Below, in pieces: positions 1 through 9,345 of a stretch of 64,000 bases of DNA (its first letter is position 1; every line of letters begins with the position of its first letter). This DNA comes from Shimia thalassica (GTDB taxonomy: Bacteria; Pseudomonadota; Alphaproteobacteria; Rhodobacterales; Rhodobacteraceae), in NCBI RefSeq assembly GCF_001458215.1, contig NZ_CYTW01000001.1, positions 806,001-870,000 on the forward strand. The letters are read 5' to 3'. Made by a program: the position numbers and the translations under genes. Under the pieces are notes generated by a model that had not been told where the DNA came from, did no database searches, and was given only the letters and a program-made list of their open reading frames with translations.

Positions 1-1129
1 CGAGAAGGCCAAAACCGACGACACCTTCTGGGCCGAGATGCAGGACCTTTGGACCCACTATGTTGGTCGTCCAAGCCCACTGTATTTCGCAGAGCGCATG
101 ACCGAAACACTGGGTGGCGCTAAGATCTATCTCAAGCGAGACGAGCTTAACCACACGGGTGCGCATAAAATCAACAACGTGCTGGGCCAGATAATTCTGG
201 CACGCCGCATGGGCAAGACCCGTATTATTGCCGAAACAGGCGCGGGCCAGCACGGCGTGGCAACTGCAACCGTCTGTGCCAAGTTTGGCCTCAAATGTGT
301 TGTCTATATGGGCGCTCATGACGTTCAGCGTCAGGCCCCCAACGTATTCCGTATGCGCCTTTTGGGCGCCGAGGTCGTTCCGGTGACCAGCGGCCGTGGT
401 ACGCTCAAGGATGCAATGAACGATGCGCTGCGCGATTGGGTGACCAATGTACGCGACACGTTTTATTGCATCGGAACCGTGGCCGGACCCCATCCCTATC
501 CGGCAATGGTGCGCGACTTCCAATCCATCATTGGCAAAGAAGTCAGAGAGCAGCTTCCCGAGTTTGAAGGCGAAGGGGCTTTGCCTGATACGATCATTGC
601 CTCGATTGGCGGTGGATCGAATGCCATGGGCCTGTTCTATCCGTTCCTTGACGATGACTCGGTCAATATCATCGGTGTCGAAGCCGGCGGCAAAGGCGTC
701 GATGAAAACATGGAACACTGTGCGTCCCTGACCGGTGGACGCCCCGGCGTTCTGCACGGGAACCGCACCTATCTGCTTCAGGACGATGACGGCCAAATTC
801 TGGAAGGCTATTCGATTTCTGCGGGGCTGGATTATCCGGGCATCGGCCCAGAACACAGCTGGCTGCACGACACAGGGCGCGCAAAATATGTGTCCATCAC
901 AGACAAAGAGGCTTTGGAAGCCTTCCAGTTCTCGTGTGCACAAGAAGGGATTATTCCTGCGCTCGAGCCCTGCCACGCATTGGCACATGTGATGAAGATC
1001 GCCCCGACTTTGCCCAAGGACCATGTGCTTGTGATGAACATGTGTGGACGCGGTGACAAAGACGTTCAAACGGTGGCCCGTTATCTGGGCTTTGACATGA
1101 GCGACACAGAAGGTCGCGCAGCCGAATAA
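1..1129 (+). CDS. trpB: Tryptophan synthase beta chain (5' end outside window)
   Basis: PLP enzyme that condenses indole with L-serine to give tryptophan, working with TrpA. The reading frame is open from base 2, so the start codon lies upstream. About 375 residues are visible; the family is usually near 400. The PLP-lysine segment HTGAHKINN, the ammonia-lyase-like ETGAGQHG stretch and the phosphate-binding GGGSNAMG loop are all present, as is the C-terminal CGRGDKD motif. A strong terminator follows 10 bases after the stop. The partner trpA is about 8 kb away on the opposite strand, so the two subunits are not co-transcribed here. Identification is secure. Confidence 0.97.
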   Translation, partial: EKAKTDDTFWAEMQDLWTHYVGRPSPLYFAERMTETLGGAKIYLKRDELNHTGAHKINNVLGQIILARRMGKTRIIAETGAGQHGVATATVCAKFGLKCVVYMGAHDVQRQAPNVFRMRLLGAEVVPVTSGRGTLKDAMNDALRDWVTNVRDTFYCIGTVAGPHPYPAMVRDFQSIIGKEVREQLPEFEGEGALPDTIIASIGGGSNAMGLFYPFLDDDSVNIIGVEAGGKGVDENMEHCASLTGGRPGVLHGNRTYLLQDDDGQILEGYSISAGLDYPGIGPEHSWLHDTGRAKYVSITDKEALEAFQFSCAQEGIIPALEPCHALAHVMKIAPTLPKDHVLVMNMCGRGDKDVQTVARYLGFDMSDTEGRAAE

Positions 1130-1138
1130 GGTTTAAAG

Positions 1139-1165
1139 GGCGGCCCAGAGGCCGCCTTTTTTGTT
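1139..1165 (+). terminator. Rho-independent terminator of trpB
   Basis: A perfect 7-bp stem GGCGGCC/GGCCGCC with a 4-base loop is followed by six T residues, 10 bases after the trpB stop codon. Confidence 0.9.
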
Positions 1166-1188
1166 TTGGGAGAGGCATCAGAACGGTC

Positions 1189-1488
1189 ATGGTCCGAAGC
1201 TTGATCCAGATACTGGTTGTCATCACCTTCGTCGGAACAGCCTCACCCGCCTTGGCCCAAGGGTCTGCAAAAGACCGGATCTTCGGTGAAATGCAAGCGG
1301 CGGGGTACAGCGAGATCAAAGTGGATCGTACGCTGTTTGGCCGCACCCGTATTATCGGTCGGACATCCAATCGGGCACGAGTTGTAATCCTGAACCCCAA
1401 GACAGGCAAAATTTTCGAAGACAACACGGGACCAATAGGGCCGCCGCCGACCGAGAATACACCGGATGGCACAGGTCTGGCCTACTGA
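1189..1488 (+). CDS. Small exported protein of unknown function
   Basis: A 99-aa protein with a clear Sec signal peptide: hydrophobic residues 5-20 and an ALAQG cleavage region near residue 24. The mature part begins with a segment (GEMQAAGYSEIKVDRTLFGRTRIIGR) resembling the short PepSY/YpeB-like periplasmic proteins common in Rhodobacterales, and ends in a Pro/Gly-rich tail. No catalytic motif is visible. It sits alone between the trpB terminator and the FAD oxidoreductase. That it is a real exported protein is likely; its function is unknown. Confidence 0.6.
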   Translation: MVRSLIQILVVITFVGTASPALAQGSAKDRIFGEMQAAGYSEIKVDRTLFGRTRIIGRTSNRARVVILNPKTGKIFEDNTGPIGPPPTENTPDGTGLAY

Positions 1489-1565
1489 CCTTGGACATCC
1501 TGAATTCTTGAACGGCGGTATGATTTTATTTGACGCAGGCGCAGGCCGTGCGGCACCGTCGCAGA

Positions 1566-2930
1566 ATGCGAACGATACTCGAACCAGCCCGCCAAATAGA
1601 CGTCATTCATGAAACCGATGTGCTTGTTGTGGGCTCGGGTCCCGGAGGGCTGTCTGCGGCTCTGGCGGCGGCGCGTGCTGGCGTCGAGGTCTGCCTTGTC
1701 GAGCGCTATGGGTGCTTTGGCGGCAACATCACGGCGGTCGGCGTCGAGGGTATGCACTGGTATCGCCACGAGGCAACGGTAGAGTCCGATGGTATTGCGC
1801 GCGAATTTGAAAACGCTGCCAAGGATGCGGGTTTCGCGGTGCCCGAGTCTCAATCCCTCAGCTATGAAATTGACAGCGAAGGGTTCAAGCTGGTTGCGGA
1901 CCGCATGGTCGAAGAGGCTGGCATCCACGCCATGCTGCATCGCTCTTTTGTTGCGCCGATTATGGAGGGCAACCGGATCACGGGCATTATCACCGAATCC
2001 AAGGCAGGCCGCGAAGCGATCCTGGCCAAGGTTGTTGTGGATGCGACAGGAGACGCGGATGTTGCGCATCGTGCGGGGGCCCCGACAAGCAAAGCGCCAC
2101 GCGAAGATCTGATGGCGGCGTCGGTTATGTTCCATGTGGCAGGGCTGGATAAGGCCCGTTTTGTGGAAGGGATCAAGCAAGACCCACAGACCTATGCCGA
2201 TTGGGGTGGCGGTGGAGAGTGGAACATTGAAACCACAGGTAAAGAGGACAGCATGTTCTCGCCGTTTTTGCACAAACCCTTTGCACAGGCGATCAAGGCC
2301 GGAATGATCCCTGCGCATCTGAATACCATCGCGGGCACATGGGGCGCGGCGCATGACACGGGCGAATTGACTTATATGAACCTGATCCACCTTGCCAATT
2401 GCGATGGCACAGATCCCGATGACCTCACCGCAAATGAAATTGAAGGGCGGCGTCAGGCCATGTTGGCCATTGAGGCACTGCGCGCCTATACGCCGGGCTG
2501 CGAGAATATTCGTTTGCGCAATTTTGGCATGACGCTGGGCATTCGCGACACCCGCAAGGTCGATACCAATTACATCATGACCGAAACGGATGTGCGCGAA
2601 CAGGCGCGGTTTGACGACAGCATTGGTATCTTTCCTGAGTTTATTGACGGGTATGGGGTTCTGATCTTGCCAACGACGGGGCGGTATTTCGAAATCCCGT
2701 ACAGAAACCTGTTGCCCAAAAAGATCAAAGGGTTGCTGGTTTCGGGGCGGGCCACGGGCGGTGAAAAAATTGCCCATGCAGCCACACGCAATATGGCGTG
2801 CTGTGCGGTGATCGGGCAGGGGGCGGGGATCGCCGCAGCCTTGGCGACAAAATCAAATGCCGAATTGGACGCGGTCGATATCACAGCAATTCAGCAAGAA
2901 TTGAAAAGGCAGGGAGCACGCGCGCACTAG
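1566..2930 (+). CDS. FAD-dependent oxidoreductase (FAD_oxidored type)
   Basis: A 454-aa flavoprotein of unknown substrate. The N-terminal dinucleotide-binding fold is clear: VLVVGSGPGGLSAALAAARAG followed by the acidic strand end VERYG. The CFGGN segment just after it matches the CxGG pattern of the PF12831-type oxidoreductases, and a second FAD segment lies near the C-terminus (SGRATGGEKIAHAATRN). I chose the ATG at 1566; an in-frame TTG at 1530 would add 12 basic residues and is less likely. No neighbour suggests a pathway. Confidence 0.75.
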   Translation: MRTILEPARQIDVIHETDVLVVGSGPGGLSAALAAARAGVEVCLVERYGCFGGNITAVGVEGMHWYRHEATVESDGIAREFENAAKDAGFAVPESQSLSYEIDSEGFKLVADRMVEEAGIHAMLHRSFVAPIMEGNRITGIITESKAGREAILAKVVVDATGDADVAHRAGAPTSKAPREDLMAASVMFHVAGLDKARFVEGIKQDPQTYADWGGGGEWNIETTGKEDSMFSPFLHKPFAQAIKAGMIPAHLNTIAGTWGAAHDTGELTYMNLIHLANCDGTDPDDLTANEIEGRRQAMLAIEALRAYTPGCENIRLRNFGMTLGIRDTRKVDTNYIMTETDVREQARFDDSIGIFPEFIDGYGVLILPTTGRYFEIPYRNLLPKKIKGLLVSGRATGGEKIAHAATRNMACCAVIGQGAGIAAALATKSNAELDAVDITAIQQELKRQGARAH

Positions 2931-2940
2931 ACCGCTCCGC

Positions 2941-3327
2941 TTACAAAGCGTGAAGGTTCAGAACTTCCATCGGAACAATATCGAGTGTTTTTTCATGTGT
3001 CGCCTCAAGGTGCACCTTGGGCGCGCAGCCTTCGTCATGGGCCTGAAGGAACCGGCTTGCGCACAGGCACCATTGATCCCCCGGCTTCAACCCGGGAAAG
3101 CCGAACTGCGGATGCGGGGTGGAGAGATCGTTGCCCACATATTTTGAGAATGCCAGAAACTCGGCAGTCATCACGGCGCAGACCGTATGCACGCCTTGAT
3201 CTTCGTAACAGGTGTTGCAGTGACCGTCTCGAAAGAACCCCGTCAGCGGCGTGGACGAGCATTTCTCAAGCACAGTGCCCAGTACATTTACCGAAGGTTC
3301 CATCTGCATGACCTGAAATGTCCTCAT
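2941..3327 (-). CDS. DUF2237 family protein
   Basis: A 128-aa cytosolic protein that closely follows the DUF2237 pattern: NVLGT, TGFFRDGHCNT, HTVCAVMTAEFLAFSK, GNDLSTPHPQFGFPGLKPGDQWCLCASR and the C-terminal LEATHEKTLDIVP. The several conserved Cys and His residues hint at metal or redox chemistry, but the family has no established role. A perfect 11-bp inverted repeat lies 2 bases upstream of the first ATG, which leaves no room for a ribosome site there, so translation may start at the internal ATG at 3309 or 3303. Confidence 0.85.
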   Translation of the reverse strand: MRTFQVMQMEPSVNVLGTVLEKCSSTPLTGFFRDGHCNTCYEDQGVHTVCAVMTAEFLAFSKYVGNDLSTPHPQFGFPGLKPGDQWCLCASRFLQAHDEGCAPKVHLEATHEKTLDIVPMEVLNLHAL

Positions 3328-3328
3328 T

Positions 3329-3359
3329 GTGGTTTGCCCGACATCTTAGGGCAAACCAC
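3329..3359. other. Perfect 11-bp inverted repeat between convergently read frames
   Basis: GTGGTTTGCCC and GGGCAAACCAC are separated by 9 bases, between the serine hydrolase stop and the DUF2237 start on the minus strand. There is no T-tract on either side, so it is either an inefficient terminator or an RNA or protein-binding element acting on the DUF2237 gene. Confidence 0.6.
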
Positions 3360-3373
3360 GTTCTGCACCAAGG

Positions 3374-4540
3374 CTACTGCAAGCTTTCGCTGATTTGGCG
3401 GAACATTGCGATATTTGAATCGCTGACGCCGTCTTGTTTGAACTGTCGATCAGCCGAGTTCACGGCGATCACAATGCCCAAGGGTCGGTTGATATAAACG
3501 TACTGGCCGTAGACACCGATTCCAAAAAACTCGCCGTCGCGAACGTCTTTGGGCATCCACCACTGGTACCCATAGTGCAGCTTGCCTTCCGCAGTCTTGG
3601 CGCTTGGAACCGTGCTGGCCGCGACCCAGTCGGCGGGAACAATCTGTTGGCCGCCATACATGCCGTTTTGCAGGAACATCTGCCCAAAGCGGGCATAGTC
3701 ACGGGTTCGGATATTAAGCCCACCCAATACAAAGGCCACACCCACACCGTCGGTGATGTAGTAGGGGGAGGCTTCGTAACCCAGTGGCTGAATGATTTTC
3801 TCGGACAGCAGGCTGGCGATATCGCGGCCGGTTGCACCGCGGATCACCATCCCCAAAATATGGGTATCGATGGACACGTATTTCCACTGAGCGCCCGGCA
3901 CGATGAAGGTTTCGCTCAATCCTTCTGCAAAGGAATCCATCGTCCCGCCCAAGGCAATTACACGGCCCATCCGGTTTATGTCGGAATTGAAGTCCAGATA
4001 ATCCTCGTCAAAGGTGACACCGCTCGACATTTGCAAAACATTGCGAATGGTGGCCGCGTCATAGGCCGTGCCTGCGAGGGACGGGGCGTATTTTGTGACC
4101 GGATCATCTAGACTTTCGATGTGACCTTCTGCGAGGACCACCCCGAACAACGCGGACAAATAGGATTTGGCCACGGACCAAGAGATGCGCTGGTCTTCTG
4201 GTGATGTGCCTTGATAATAGGTTTCATGCACCATCTGGCCGTCTTTCAAAACGACCACACCGGTGACAGAGCGTTGTTCGACCCAGTCGGCAAACCTCGA
4301 TGGCATGTCTGCGTTTGGTCCCTGTGGCAAGGCGGAAACCGGCCCGTCACCCCGTGCGACGTCGCGGGTCAAGAAGGCTTGGTTCATGTTTGAAAAGTTG
4401 TGGACGATCTTGTCTTCGCTGAACAACGAGTTCACCGCCATCAGGCGATGAATTTCTTCGCGTTTCCAGACATACATGACAGCTGCTGCCAGAATGAGCA
4501 TCAATAAGATGCGACCCAGCCATTTTCCGATGGTGCGCAT
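3374..4540 (-). CDS. Serine hydrolase of the beta-lactamase (class C) family
   Basis: A 388-aa protein with an N-terminal membrane anchor (about residues 8-26, leucine/alanine-rich) and a periplasmic beta-lactamase/transpeptidase-like domain. The catalytic SxxK is SVAK at residues 122-125. The family includes esterases, D-aminopeptidases and 6-aminohexanoate-dimer hydrolases, and the substrate cannot be told from sequence. The start at 4540 is supported by a strong GGAGGGG ribosome site; an upstream in-frame start at 4591 lacks one. Confidence 0.85.
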   Translation of the reverse strand: MRTIGKWLGRILLMLILAAAVMYVWKREEIHRLMAVNSLFSEDKIVHNFSNMNQAFLTRDVARGDGPVSALPQGPNADMPSRFADWVEQRSVTGVVVLKDGQMVHETYYQGTSPEDQRISWSVAKSYLSALFGVVLAEGHIESLDDPVTKYAPSLAGTAYDAATIRNVLQMSSGVTFDEDYLDFNSDINRMGRVIALGGTMDSFAEGLSETFIVPGAQWKYVSIDTHILGMVIRGATGRDIASLLSEKIIQPLGYEASPYYITDGVGVAFVLGGLNIRTRDYARFGQMFLQNGMYGGQQIVPADWVAASTVPSAKTAEGKLHYGYQWWMPKDVRDGEFFGIGVYGQYVYINRPLGIVIAVNSADRQFKQDGVSDSNIAMFRQISESLQ

Positions 4541-4599
4541 GGTTCCCCTCCGTTTGCGCCTATACGACACGGCCAAGAGGGACTTTGGCAAGAGTTACG

Positions 4600-5643
4600 T
4601 TAGGAGAGCCGTTCAGGCCCCTGCCAATCCACCCAGCGACCATGAAAGTCGATCCGTCCGAGATCAATAAGCTGATCGCCTGGCCAAAGCCGCATGGTCA
4701 GGCTCGCGCCAGGAGAGTTTCCATCGGCTTCCATACGCAACCACGCAAGCGGGCGTTCTGGCGTTGCTTTGGCGCCTGCGTCCTCGATGATCTGCTGCCC
4801 GCGCGCCTGCACATCTGTCGGGAAATACTGCCACGCAACAGTGTGATAAATCAGGTGAAGGCCGCCAAAGGGCTGTTCGATGCGGTCCCCAAGCCAGTCA
4901 ATGGCATCCGCACGATCAACCTCGGCGGTTTGCAATGTGATTGCGGCGCGGGTGCGGTCCATACGATCGCTCTGGTCAGGCCACAGATACGCCAGCAAGC
5001 GCAGCGCGCCTTCTTCACTGGCGGCCTCAAGCGGGTTGAGATCAACGCCGCGACGGTCACGGATATCAGGTGTCGAGACTGGGGGAAGGACCCCGGTCCA
5101 TGTCGGGTTGAGCGCGACCGTTGCCCCGCTGGCACCGTACGTCTGATCCTGCAGCTGCAACGAAAACTGGTCAAACATGAGGTTCAACCCACCGCTTGCA
5201 CCAAGTTCCGACAGGCGCATGGGAAGGCCAAACCGGTCATTCAAGAGGTTCGAGGCTGCAATGAGAGCCGCAGACCGGCGTACCTCATTGGTTTGTGGGG
5301 CGTTGTCGACCCAGCCGCAAAGCCAGTCGTCATGCGTGCGCAGGGCCGCTTCGACCGCCGCCCAAAGCGCGTCGTCTGTTGCCGCATTGGGCGGGTAAAC
5401 AGAAGCCAGATCTCCATCCATCCCTTTCAGAACAAGGGCGTGCAAACCACCTGTGGTGCGCAAGGGCAGGCTGGCCGCCATTGGACGAATGTCGCCGGAC
5501 CAATTGTCCAACTTCTCTGCAAGCGCTGTGTCTTGGGGCCACTTGTCGGCCAAAAGGCGCAGCAAACGTCCCATGAACGGGCTGCCCAATCCTTCGCAAT
5601 GCTCGGCCTGTTCACGAAACGCTTCTCTCAAAGGTGAAGTCAT
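4600..5643 (-). CDS. DUF2332 family protein
   Basis: A 347-aa cytosolic protein recognised by the N-terminal signature LREAFREQAEHCEGLGSPF and the RLLRLLADKW helix, typical of DUF2332. Central LGASGGLNLMFDQF is reminiscent of a methyltransferase-like fold glycine loop, but activity is unproven. It overlaps the end of pth by 4 bases (ATGA), so the two are probably translated together. A long open frame on the opposite strand across the same bases is a shadow. Confidence 0.85.
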   Translation of the reverse strand: MTSPLREAFREQAEHCEGLGSPFMGRLLRLLADKWPQDTALAEKLDNWSGDIRPMAASLPLRTTGGLHALVLKGMDGDLASVYPPNAATDDALWAAVEAALRTHDDWLCGWVDNAPQTNEVRRSAALIAASNLLNDRFGLPMRLSELGASGGLNLMFDQFSLQLQDQTYGASGATVALNPTWTGVLPPVSTPDIRDRRGVDLNPLEAASEEGALRLLAYLWPDQSDRMDRTRAAITLQTAEVDRADAIDWLGDRIEQPFGGLHLIYHTVAWQYFPTDVQARGQQIIEDAGAKATPERPLAWLRMEADGNSPGASLTMRLWPGDQLIDLGRIDFHGRWVDWQGPERLS

Positions 5644-6392
5644 TTAAATTTGTCCATCAATTTTTGCATCGCGCTGCGGGTGTCTTCTGCAGCAGCTTCC
5701 TTTGGCGCCGGTTCCGCGTTGGGTGTGGCGGGTTTTGGCGTCGCCTTCTGCGGCTTGGTTGCTTTTTGTGATGTGGGGCGGGTGCCCTCTGGTTTGGGCT
5801 TGGGCTGGGTCGTGGACGATCGCGGCGGGTTCACACGCAATGCAACGGCATTCATGAATTTCCCGCTGTCACCTGCGGCCAGATGGGATGCCCCGTCCGA
5901 GATGCCGCGCAAGACGTCATCCAGCCAGTCTTGGTCCGCTTTTGCAAAATCGCGCAACACATAGCCGGAAACGGCGTTTTTGTTGCCGGGATGGCCGATG
6001 CCCATGCGAATCCGGTCGTAGTGAGGCCCGATGTGCTGATGAATAGAGCGCAGCCCGTTGTGGCCTGCATGTCCGCCGCCAGCCTTGGCGCGGCATTTGC
6101 CCGGAGCAAGGTCCAGCTCGTCATGGAAAACGGTGATATCCGTGCTGTCGAGCTTGTAAAACCGCATGGCTTCGCCAACGGATTTGCCAGACAAATTCAT
6201 AAAGGTTTCAGGCTTGAGCAGAATGACCTTCTCACTGCCGAACTTGCCTTCGCTTACCTGTGCCTGAAACTTTGTGCGCCACGGCGAAAATCCGTGATCC
6301 TCGGCAATCCGATCAAGGGCCATAAAGCCAATATTGTGGCGATTGCCCGCATATTTTGTTCCCGGATTTCCCAGACCAACAAACAGTTTCAT
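5640..6392 (-). CDS. pth: Peptidyl-tRNA hydrolase with C-terminal Pro/Ala/Lys tail
   Basis: Releases tRNA from prematurely dropped peptidyl-tRNA. The start is MKLFVGLGNPG; the catalytic histidine is in NRHNIGF, and the FHDELDL and GGGHAGHNGLRS motifs are intact. The catalytic domain ends near residue 190 and is followed by about 55 low-complexity residues (PKPKPEGTRP... KATPKPATP) and a short terminal helix, a tail found in several Rhodobacterales Pth proteins. It lies downstream of rplY on the same strand, the usual rplY-pth pairing. Confidence 0.95.
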   Translation of the reverse strand: MKLFVGLGNPGTKYAGNRHNIGFMALDRIAEDHGFSPWRTKFQAQVSEGKFGSEKVILLKPETFMNLSGKSVGEAMRFYKLDSTDITVFHDELDLAPGKCRAKAGGGHAGHNGLRSIHQHIGPHYDRIRMGIGHPGNKNAVSGYVLRDFAKADQDWLDDVLRGISDGASHLAAGDSGKFMNAVALRVNPPRSSTTQPKPKPEGTRPTSQKATKPQKATPKPATPNAEPAPKEAAAEDTRSAMQKLMDKFK

Positions 6393-6468
6393 GTCATGCA
6401 GTTCCCGTCTCTTGCGCACCCTGATCTATAGGCGGGTGTGAAGGCGGAATCAATTCCGGGACCACCAA

Positions 6469-6499
6469 AGAAAAACGCGGCCCCGAGGGACCGCGTTTC
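6469..6499 (-). terminator. Rho-independent terminator after rplY
   Basis: Read on the minus strand, AAACGCGG pairs with CCGCGTTT around a GC-rich loop and runs into a T-tract. It separates rplY from pth, so pth probably has its own promoter. Confidence 0.75.
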
Positions 6500-6523
6500 A
6501 ATACATTAGAAGGGATCAGAAGA

Positions 6524-7159
6524 TTACTCTTCAGCAGCTGCTTCTACTTCGCCTTCTTCACCTTCTTCTTCGTTATCCGACGAACGCAGACCCGACGGAG
6601 CCGAGATGTTCGCAATAACAAAGTCGCGGTCAACAGTGGTTTTCGCACCGCTTGGCAGGGTCACGTCCGAGATGTGGACGATGTCGCCAATTTCCATACC
6701 AGCCAGATCAACTGTGATGCTTTCTGGGATTTCGCCCGCAGTCACGTTTAGCTCGACTTCTGGACGGACAACGGTCAGAACGCCGCCCTTTTTGATGCCG
6801 GGTGCTTCTTCTTCGTTGATGAAATCAACGTGAATGAAGAGTTTGATCTTCGATGTGCGGCGCAGACGCAGCAGGTCGATGTGCGTTGGAAGGTCTTTTA
6901 CAACGTCGCGCTGTACGCCGCGGCAGATAACGCGCACGTCTTCCTGGCCTTCAACCTTGAGGTTGAAAAGGGTCGACAAGAAGCGGCCTTCTTTCAATTT
7001 CTTGAACAGAACATTGAAAGGCATCTGGATTGCCAGCGGCTCTGCATCGCCACCATAGACGACACCTGGAACCATGTTGTTACGACGTGCTGCGCGAGCG
7101 GCGCCCTTGCCTGTCCCCGCGCGGACCTCGGCGTGAAGATCTGGGATCTGTCCAGCCAT
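6524..7159 (-). CDS. rplY: 50S ribosomal protein L25, Ctc/TL5 form
   Basis: A 211-aa two-domain L25 that binds 5S rRNA. It starts [26 protein letters not shown], with the characteristic GVVYGG turn, the HIDLLRL strand and the C-terminal TL5 domain ([22 protein letters not shown]). The acidic Glu-rich tail is normal for the alphaproteobacterial form. Confidence 0.97.
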   Translation of the reverse strand: MAGQIPDLHAEVRAGTGKGAARAARRNNMVPGVVYGGDAEPLAIQMPFNVLFKKLKEGRFLSTLFNLKVEGQEDVRVICRGVQRDVVKDLPTHIDLLRLRRTSKIKLFIHVDFINEEEAPGIKKGGVLTVVRPEVELNVTAGEIPESITVDLAGMEIGDIVHISDVTLPSGAKTTVDRDFVIANISAPSGLRSSDNEEEGEEGEVEAAAEE

Positions 7160-7291
7160 TTGAATTCTCCAATATGTTAGGGCAGGGTGCCTCCAAGGCT
7201 GTCACCCCGCGTGAAGCCGCGCCTATACCGCAGTATTTCGCTTTTGAAAAGAGGATTCGCCGTGGTTTCCGGCATCTCTCTTCAATAAGAA

Positions 7292-7314
7292 CAGGCGTAC
7301 CAATGGCACGCCTG
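7292..7314 (-). terminator. Probable terminator of lldD
   Basis: Stem CAGGCGT/ACGCCTG with a 9-base loop, 26 bases past the lldD stop; on the minus strand it is followed by a T-rich stretch (TTCTTATT) rather than a pure T-run. Confidence 0.5.
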
Positions 7315-7339
7315 CTTTCGTCTCATGTGGTGGGGCGGT

Positions 7340-8506
7340 TTACGCCTGCCAGCGACCTTCGAAGTTCTCTGGGACCAACAGAATATCGCGGTCCAGTTCC
7401 GCGATGGTGCGACGTCCACACAGGGCCATCGATACATCCATTTCCTTGTGGATGATCTCAAGCGCTTTGGTTACGCCCGCCTGACCCATCGCGCCCAGAC
7501 CGTAGACAAAGGAACGTCCGATATAGGTGCCTTTTGCCCCCATCGCGACGGCCTTCAGCACATCCTGACCAGAGCGGATACCACTGTCGAGGTGGACTTC
7601 AACCTGATCCCCAACGGCATCCAGAATGGAAGGCAGAGCACGGATAGAGGACATCGCCCCGTCGAGTTGTCGGCCGCCGTGATTGGAAACGATAATCGCA
7701 TCGGCCCCGACCTGAAGCGCCATTTTTGCGTCTTCCGCATCCAGAATACCTTTGAGGATAACAGGGCCGCCCCAATCTTCTTTGATCTTGGCGACTTTGT
7801 TCCAATCCAATGTCGGATCGAAGGACTCGGCGGTCCATGCCCCGAGATCGGCAGAATCTGAAATGCCATCCACATGGCCAACGATGTTGCCAAAGTTGCG
7901 GCGTTTCGCGCCCAGCATACCAATGCCCCAGCGCCATTTGGTCATCAGGTTTGCAATGGTCGATGGCGTCAGCTTGGGCGGGGCGGAGAGGCCGTTTTTC
8001 AGGTCCTTGTGGCGCTGGCCCAGAATTTGAAGGTCCAGTGTAATCACCAGCGCCGAACACTTCGCATCCTTTGCGCGCTGGATCAGGCGGCTGACATAAT
8101 CCGTGTCCCGCATCGTATAAAGCTGGAACCAGAAAGGTTTTGATGTGGCTTCGGCGACTTCTTCGATCGAGTTGATCGACATGGTGGACAGTGTGAAGGG
8201 GACCCCGAAGGCCTCGGCCGCGCGGGCGGCTTTGATTTCACCGTCTGCGTGCTGCATTCCCGTCAGCCCAACAGGGGCCAAAGCTACGGGCATCGAAACG
8301 TCCTGGCCGATCATCTTGGTCGCGGTTGAGCGGCCTGACATGTCGACCGCAACACGCTGGCGCAAATAGATGTCGTCGAAATCTGAGGTGTTTTCTCGGA
8401 ATGTCTGTTCGGTCCAGCTGCCACTTTCGGCATAGTCATAGAACATGCGCGGCACGCGGCGCTGATAAATGCGTTTTAGGTCTTCAATATTGGTGATGAC
8501 GGGCAT
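7340..8506 (-). CDS. lldD: FMN-dependent alpha-hydroxy-acid dehydrogenase, L-lactate dehydrogenase type
   Basis: A 388-aa (S)-2-hydroxy-acid dehydrogenase of the LldD/glycolate-oxidase fold, oxidising L-lactate or a close 2-hydroxy acid and passing electrons to quinone. The N-terminal RRVPRMFYDYAESGSW, the LAPVGLTGMQHADGE flavin segment, the active-site SNHGGRQLDG with the catalytic histidine, and the C-terminal LDSGIRSGQDVLKA/GRSFVYGLGA phosphate-binding parts are all present. The closest annotation is lldD, but mandelate or other hydroxy acids cannot be excluded. It is preceded by a perfect inverted repeat that is probably an operator. Confidence 0.88.
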   Translation of the reverse strand: MPVITNIEDLKRIYQRRVPRMFYDYAESGSWTEQTFRENTSDFDDIYLRQRVAVDMSGRSTATKMIGQDVSMPVALAPVGLTGMQHADGEIKAARAAEAFGVPFTLSTMSINSIEEVAEATSKPFWFQLYTMRDTDYVSRLIQRAKDAKCSALVITLDLQILGQRHKDLKNGLSAPPKLTPSTIANLMTKWRWGIGMLGAKRRNFGNIVGHVDGISDSADLGAWTAESFDPTLDWNKVAKIKEDWGGPVILKGILDAEDAKMALQVGADAIIVSNHGGRQLDGAMSSIRALPSILDAVGDQVEVHLDSGIRSGQDVLKAVAMGAKGTYIGRSFVYGLGAMGQAGVTKALEIIHKEMDVSMALCGRRTIAELDRDILLVPENFEGRWQA

Positions 8507-8525
8507 GTCGGACTCACTTTTGGCG

Positions 8526-8552
8526 ATATTGGTAAATGTTCTTTACCAATAT
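8526..8552. promoter_or_regulatory. Perfect inverted repeat upstream of lldD, probable operator
   Basis: ATATTGGTAAA and TTTACCAATAT form 11-bp arms with a 5-base spacer, ending 20 bases before the lldD start. The TTGGT...ACCAA core resembles sites of FCD-type GntR regulators such as LldR. No such regulator gene is adjacent. Confidence 0.7.
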
Positions 8553-8636
8553 GAAAGGTTTTGCGCAAGTGTGCTGTGCCAGGACACCCAAAATGCCTGT
8601 CAAAAACCTGGGATGGCCAAGGAAACGAAGGATGTA

Positions 8637-9338
8637 TTAGCGTGATTCAGCGTCGAGATACGCGATGCTGAGCGCGGTGGCTGCCAAGGTCGCGGGCACA
8701 ATTGTCAGAATCGATACAAAGATCTGATAGGCAGCCCGCAGGATCCAACCGCTTGTCTCGTCTACATGCCATCCGGTGTACCCAAGGACGATCATCCCTG
8801 TGATCGCCAAGGCAACAGGGCCGATTACAAGGTTCACAAGGGTTTTCCAAAAGGTCTTGAACCCTCGGCCTGCAGCAGAGATCAGCGATGTGTCGCCACG
8901 TTCGGCACAGGCTGGCAACACAGTGCCCACCACGGCCATCAGGCCGCAAAAGGCCGGGACGGCGATCAAAACACCCCAGATTGCAAAGGCCAGATCCACA
9001 GTCTCCGCGTTCGGGTCAAGAACGCCAAACCGGTCCAGCGTGATAAAACCTGCCGTGATCATCAGCGTCAGGATGATAAACAGTGCCAGAAACCGCAGCG
9101 AATATCCTATGATGGGCACTTTCGAGCCGTCTTTGCCCGTCGTGCTCAGAGGATCGGCCCAGCCGTAGACTTCATCAAGCTGGATCATGCGGTGGGTGTA
9201 AAGCATCGTCAGGCCGGCAAACACCAGCGTGACAATCCCCACGGCTTGCATCATCAGCTCGAACATCACAACAACCACGATGACAATCGTGTAAAGAGCG
9301 ATGTTGGTCTTGAAAAGCGAAAGGGCGCGTCCGTACAT
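8637..9338 (-). CDS. Multi-pass membrane protein of unknown function
   Basis: A 233-aa protein with about five or six hydrophobic helices (near residues 12-45, 78-100, 115-140, 165-190 and 200-225) and short loops. There is no recognisable catalytic motif. It follows trpA on the same strand with a gap of only 7 bases, so it is likely co-transcribed with trpA, although nothing links it to tryptophan synthesis. Confidence 0.65.
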   Translation of the reverse strand: MYGRALSLFKTNIALYTIVIVVVVMFELMMQAVGIVTLVFAGLTMLYTHRMIQLDEVYGWADPLSTTGKDGSKVPIIGYSLRFLALFIILTLMITAGFITLDRFGVLDPNAETVDLAFAIWGVLIAVPAFCGLMAVVGTVLPACAERGDTSLISAAGRGFKTFWKTLVNLVIGPVALAITGMIVLGYTGWHVDETSGWILRAAYQIFVSILTIVPATLAATALSIAYLDAESR

Positions 9339-9345
9339 CTGTGTA

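Noticed and set aside
1482-2777. 431-codon minus-strand frame opposite the FAD oxidoreductase
   Set aside because: The plus strand carries the FAD-binding motifs; the antisense frame has no domain.
4585-5637. 350-codon plus-strand frame opposite the DUF2332 gene
   Set aside because: The minus strand encodes a clear DUF2332 protein coupled to pth; the plus frame is Arg/Cys-rich and unlike any family.
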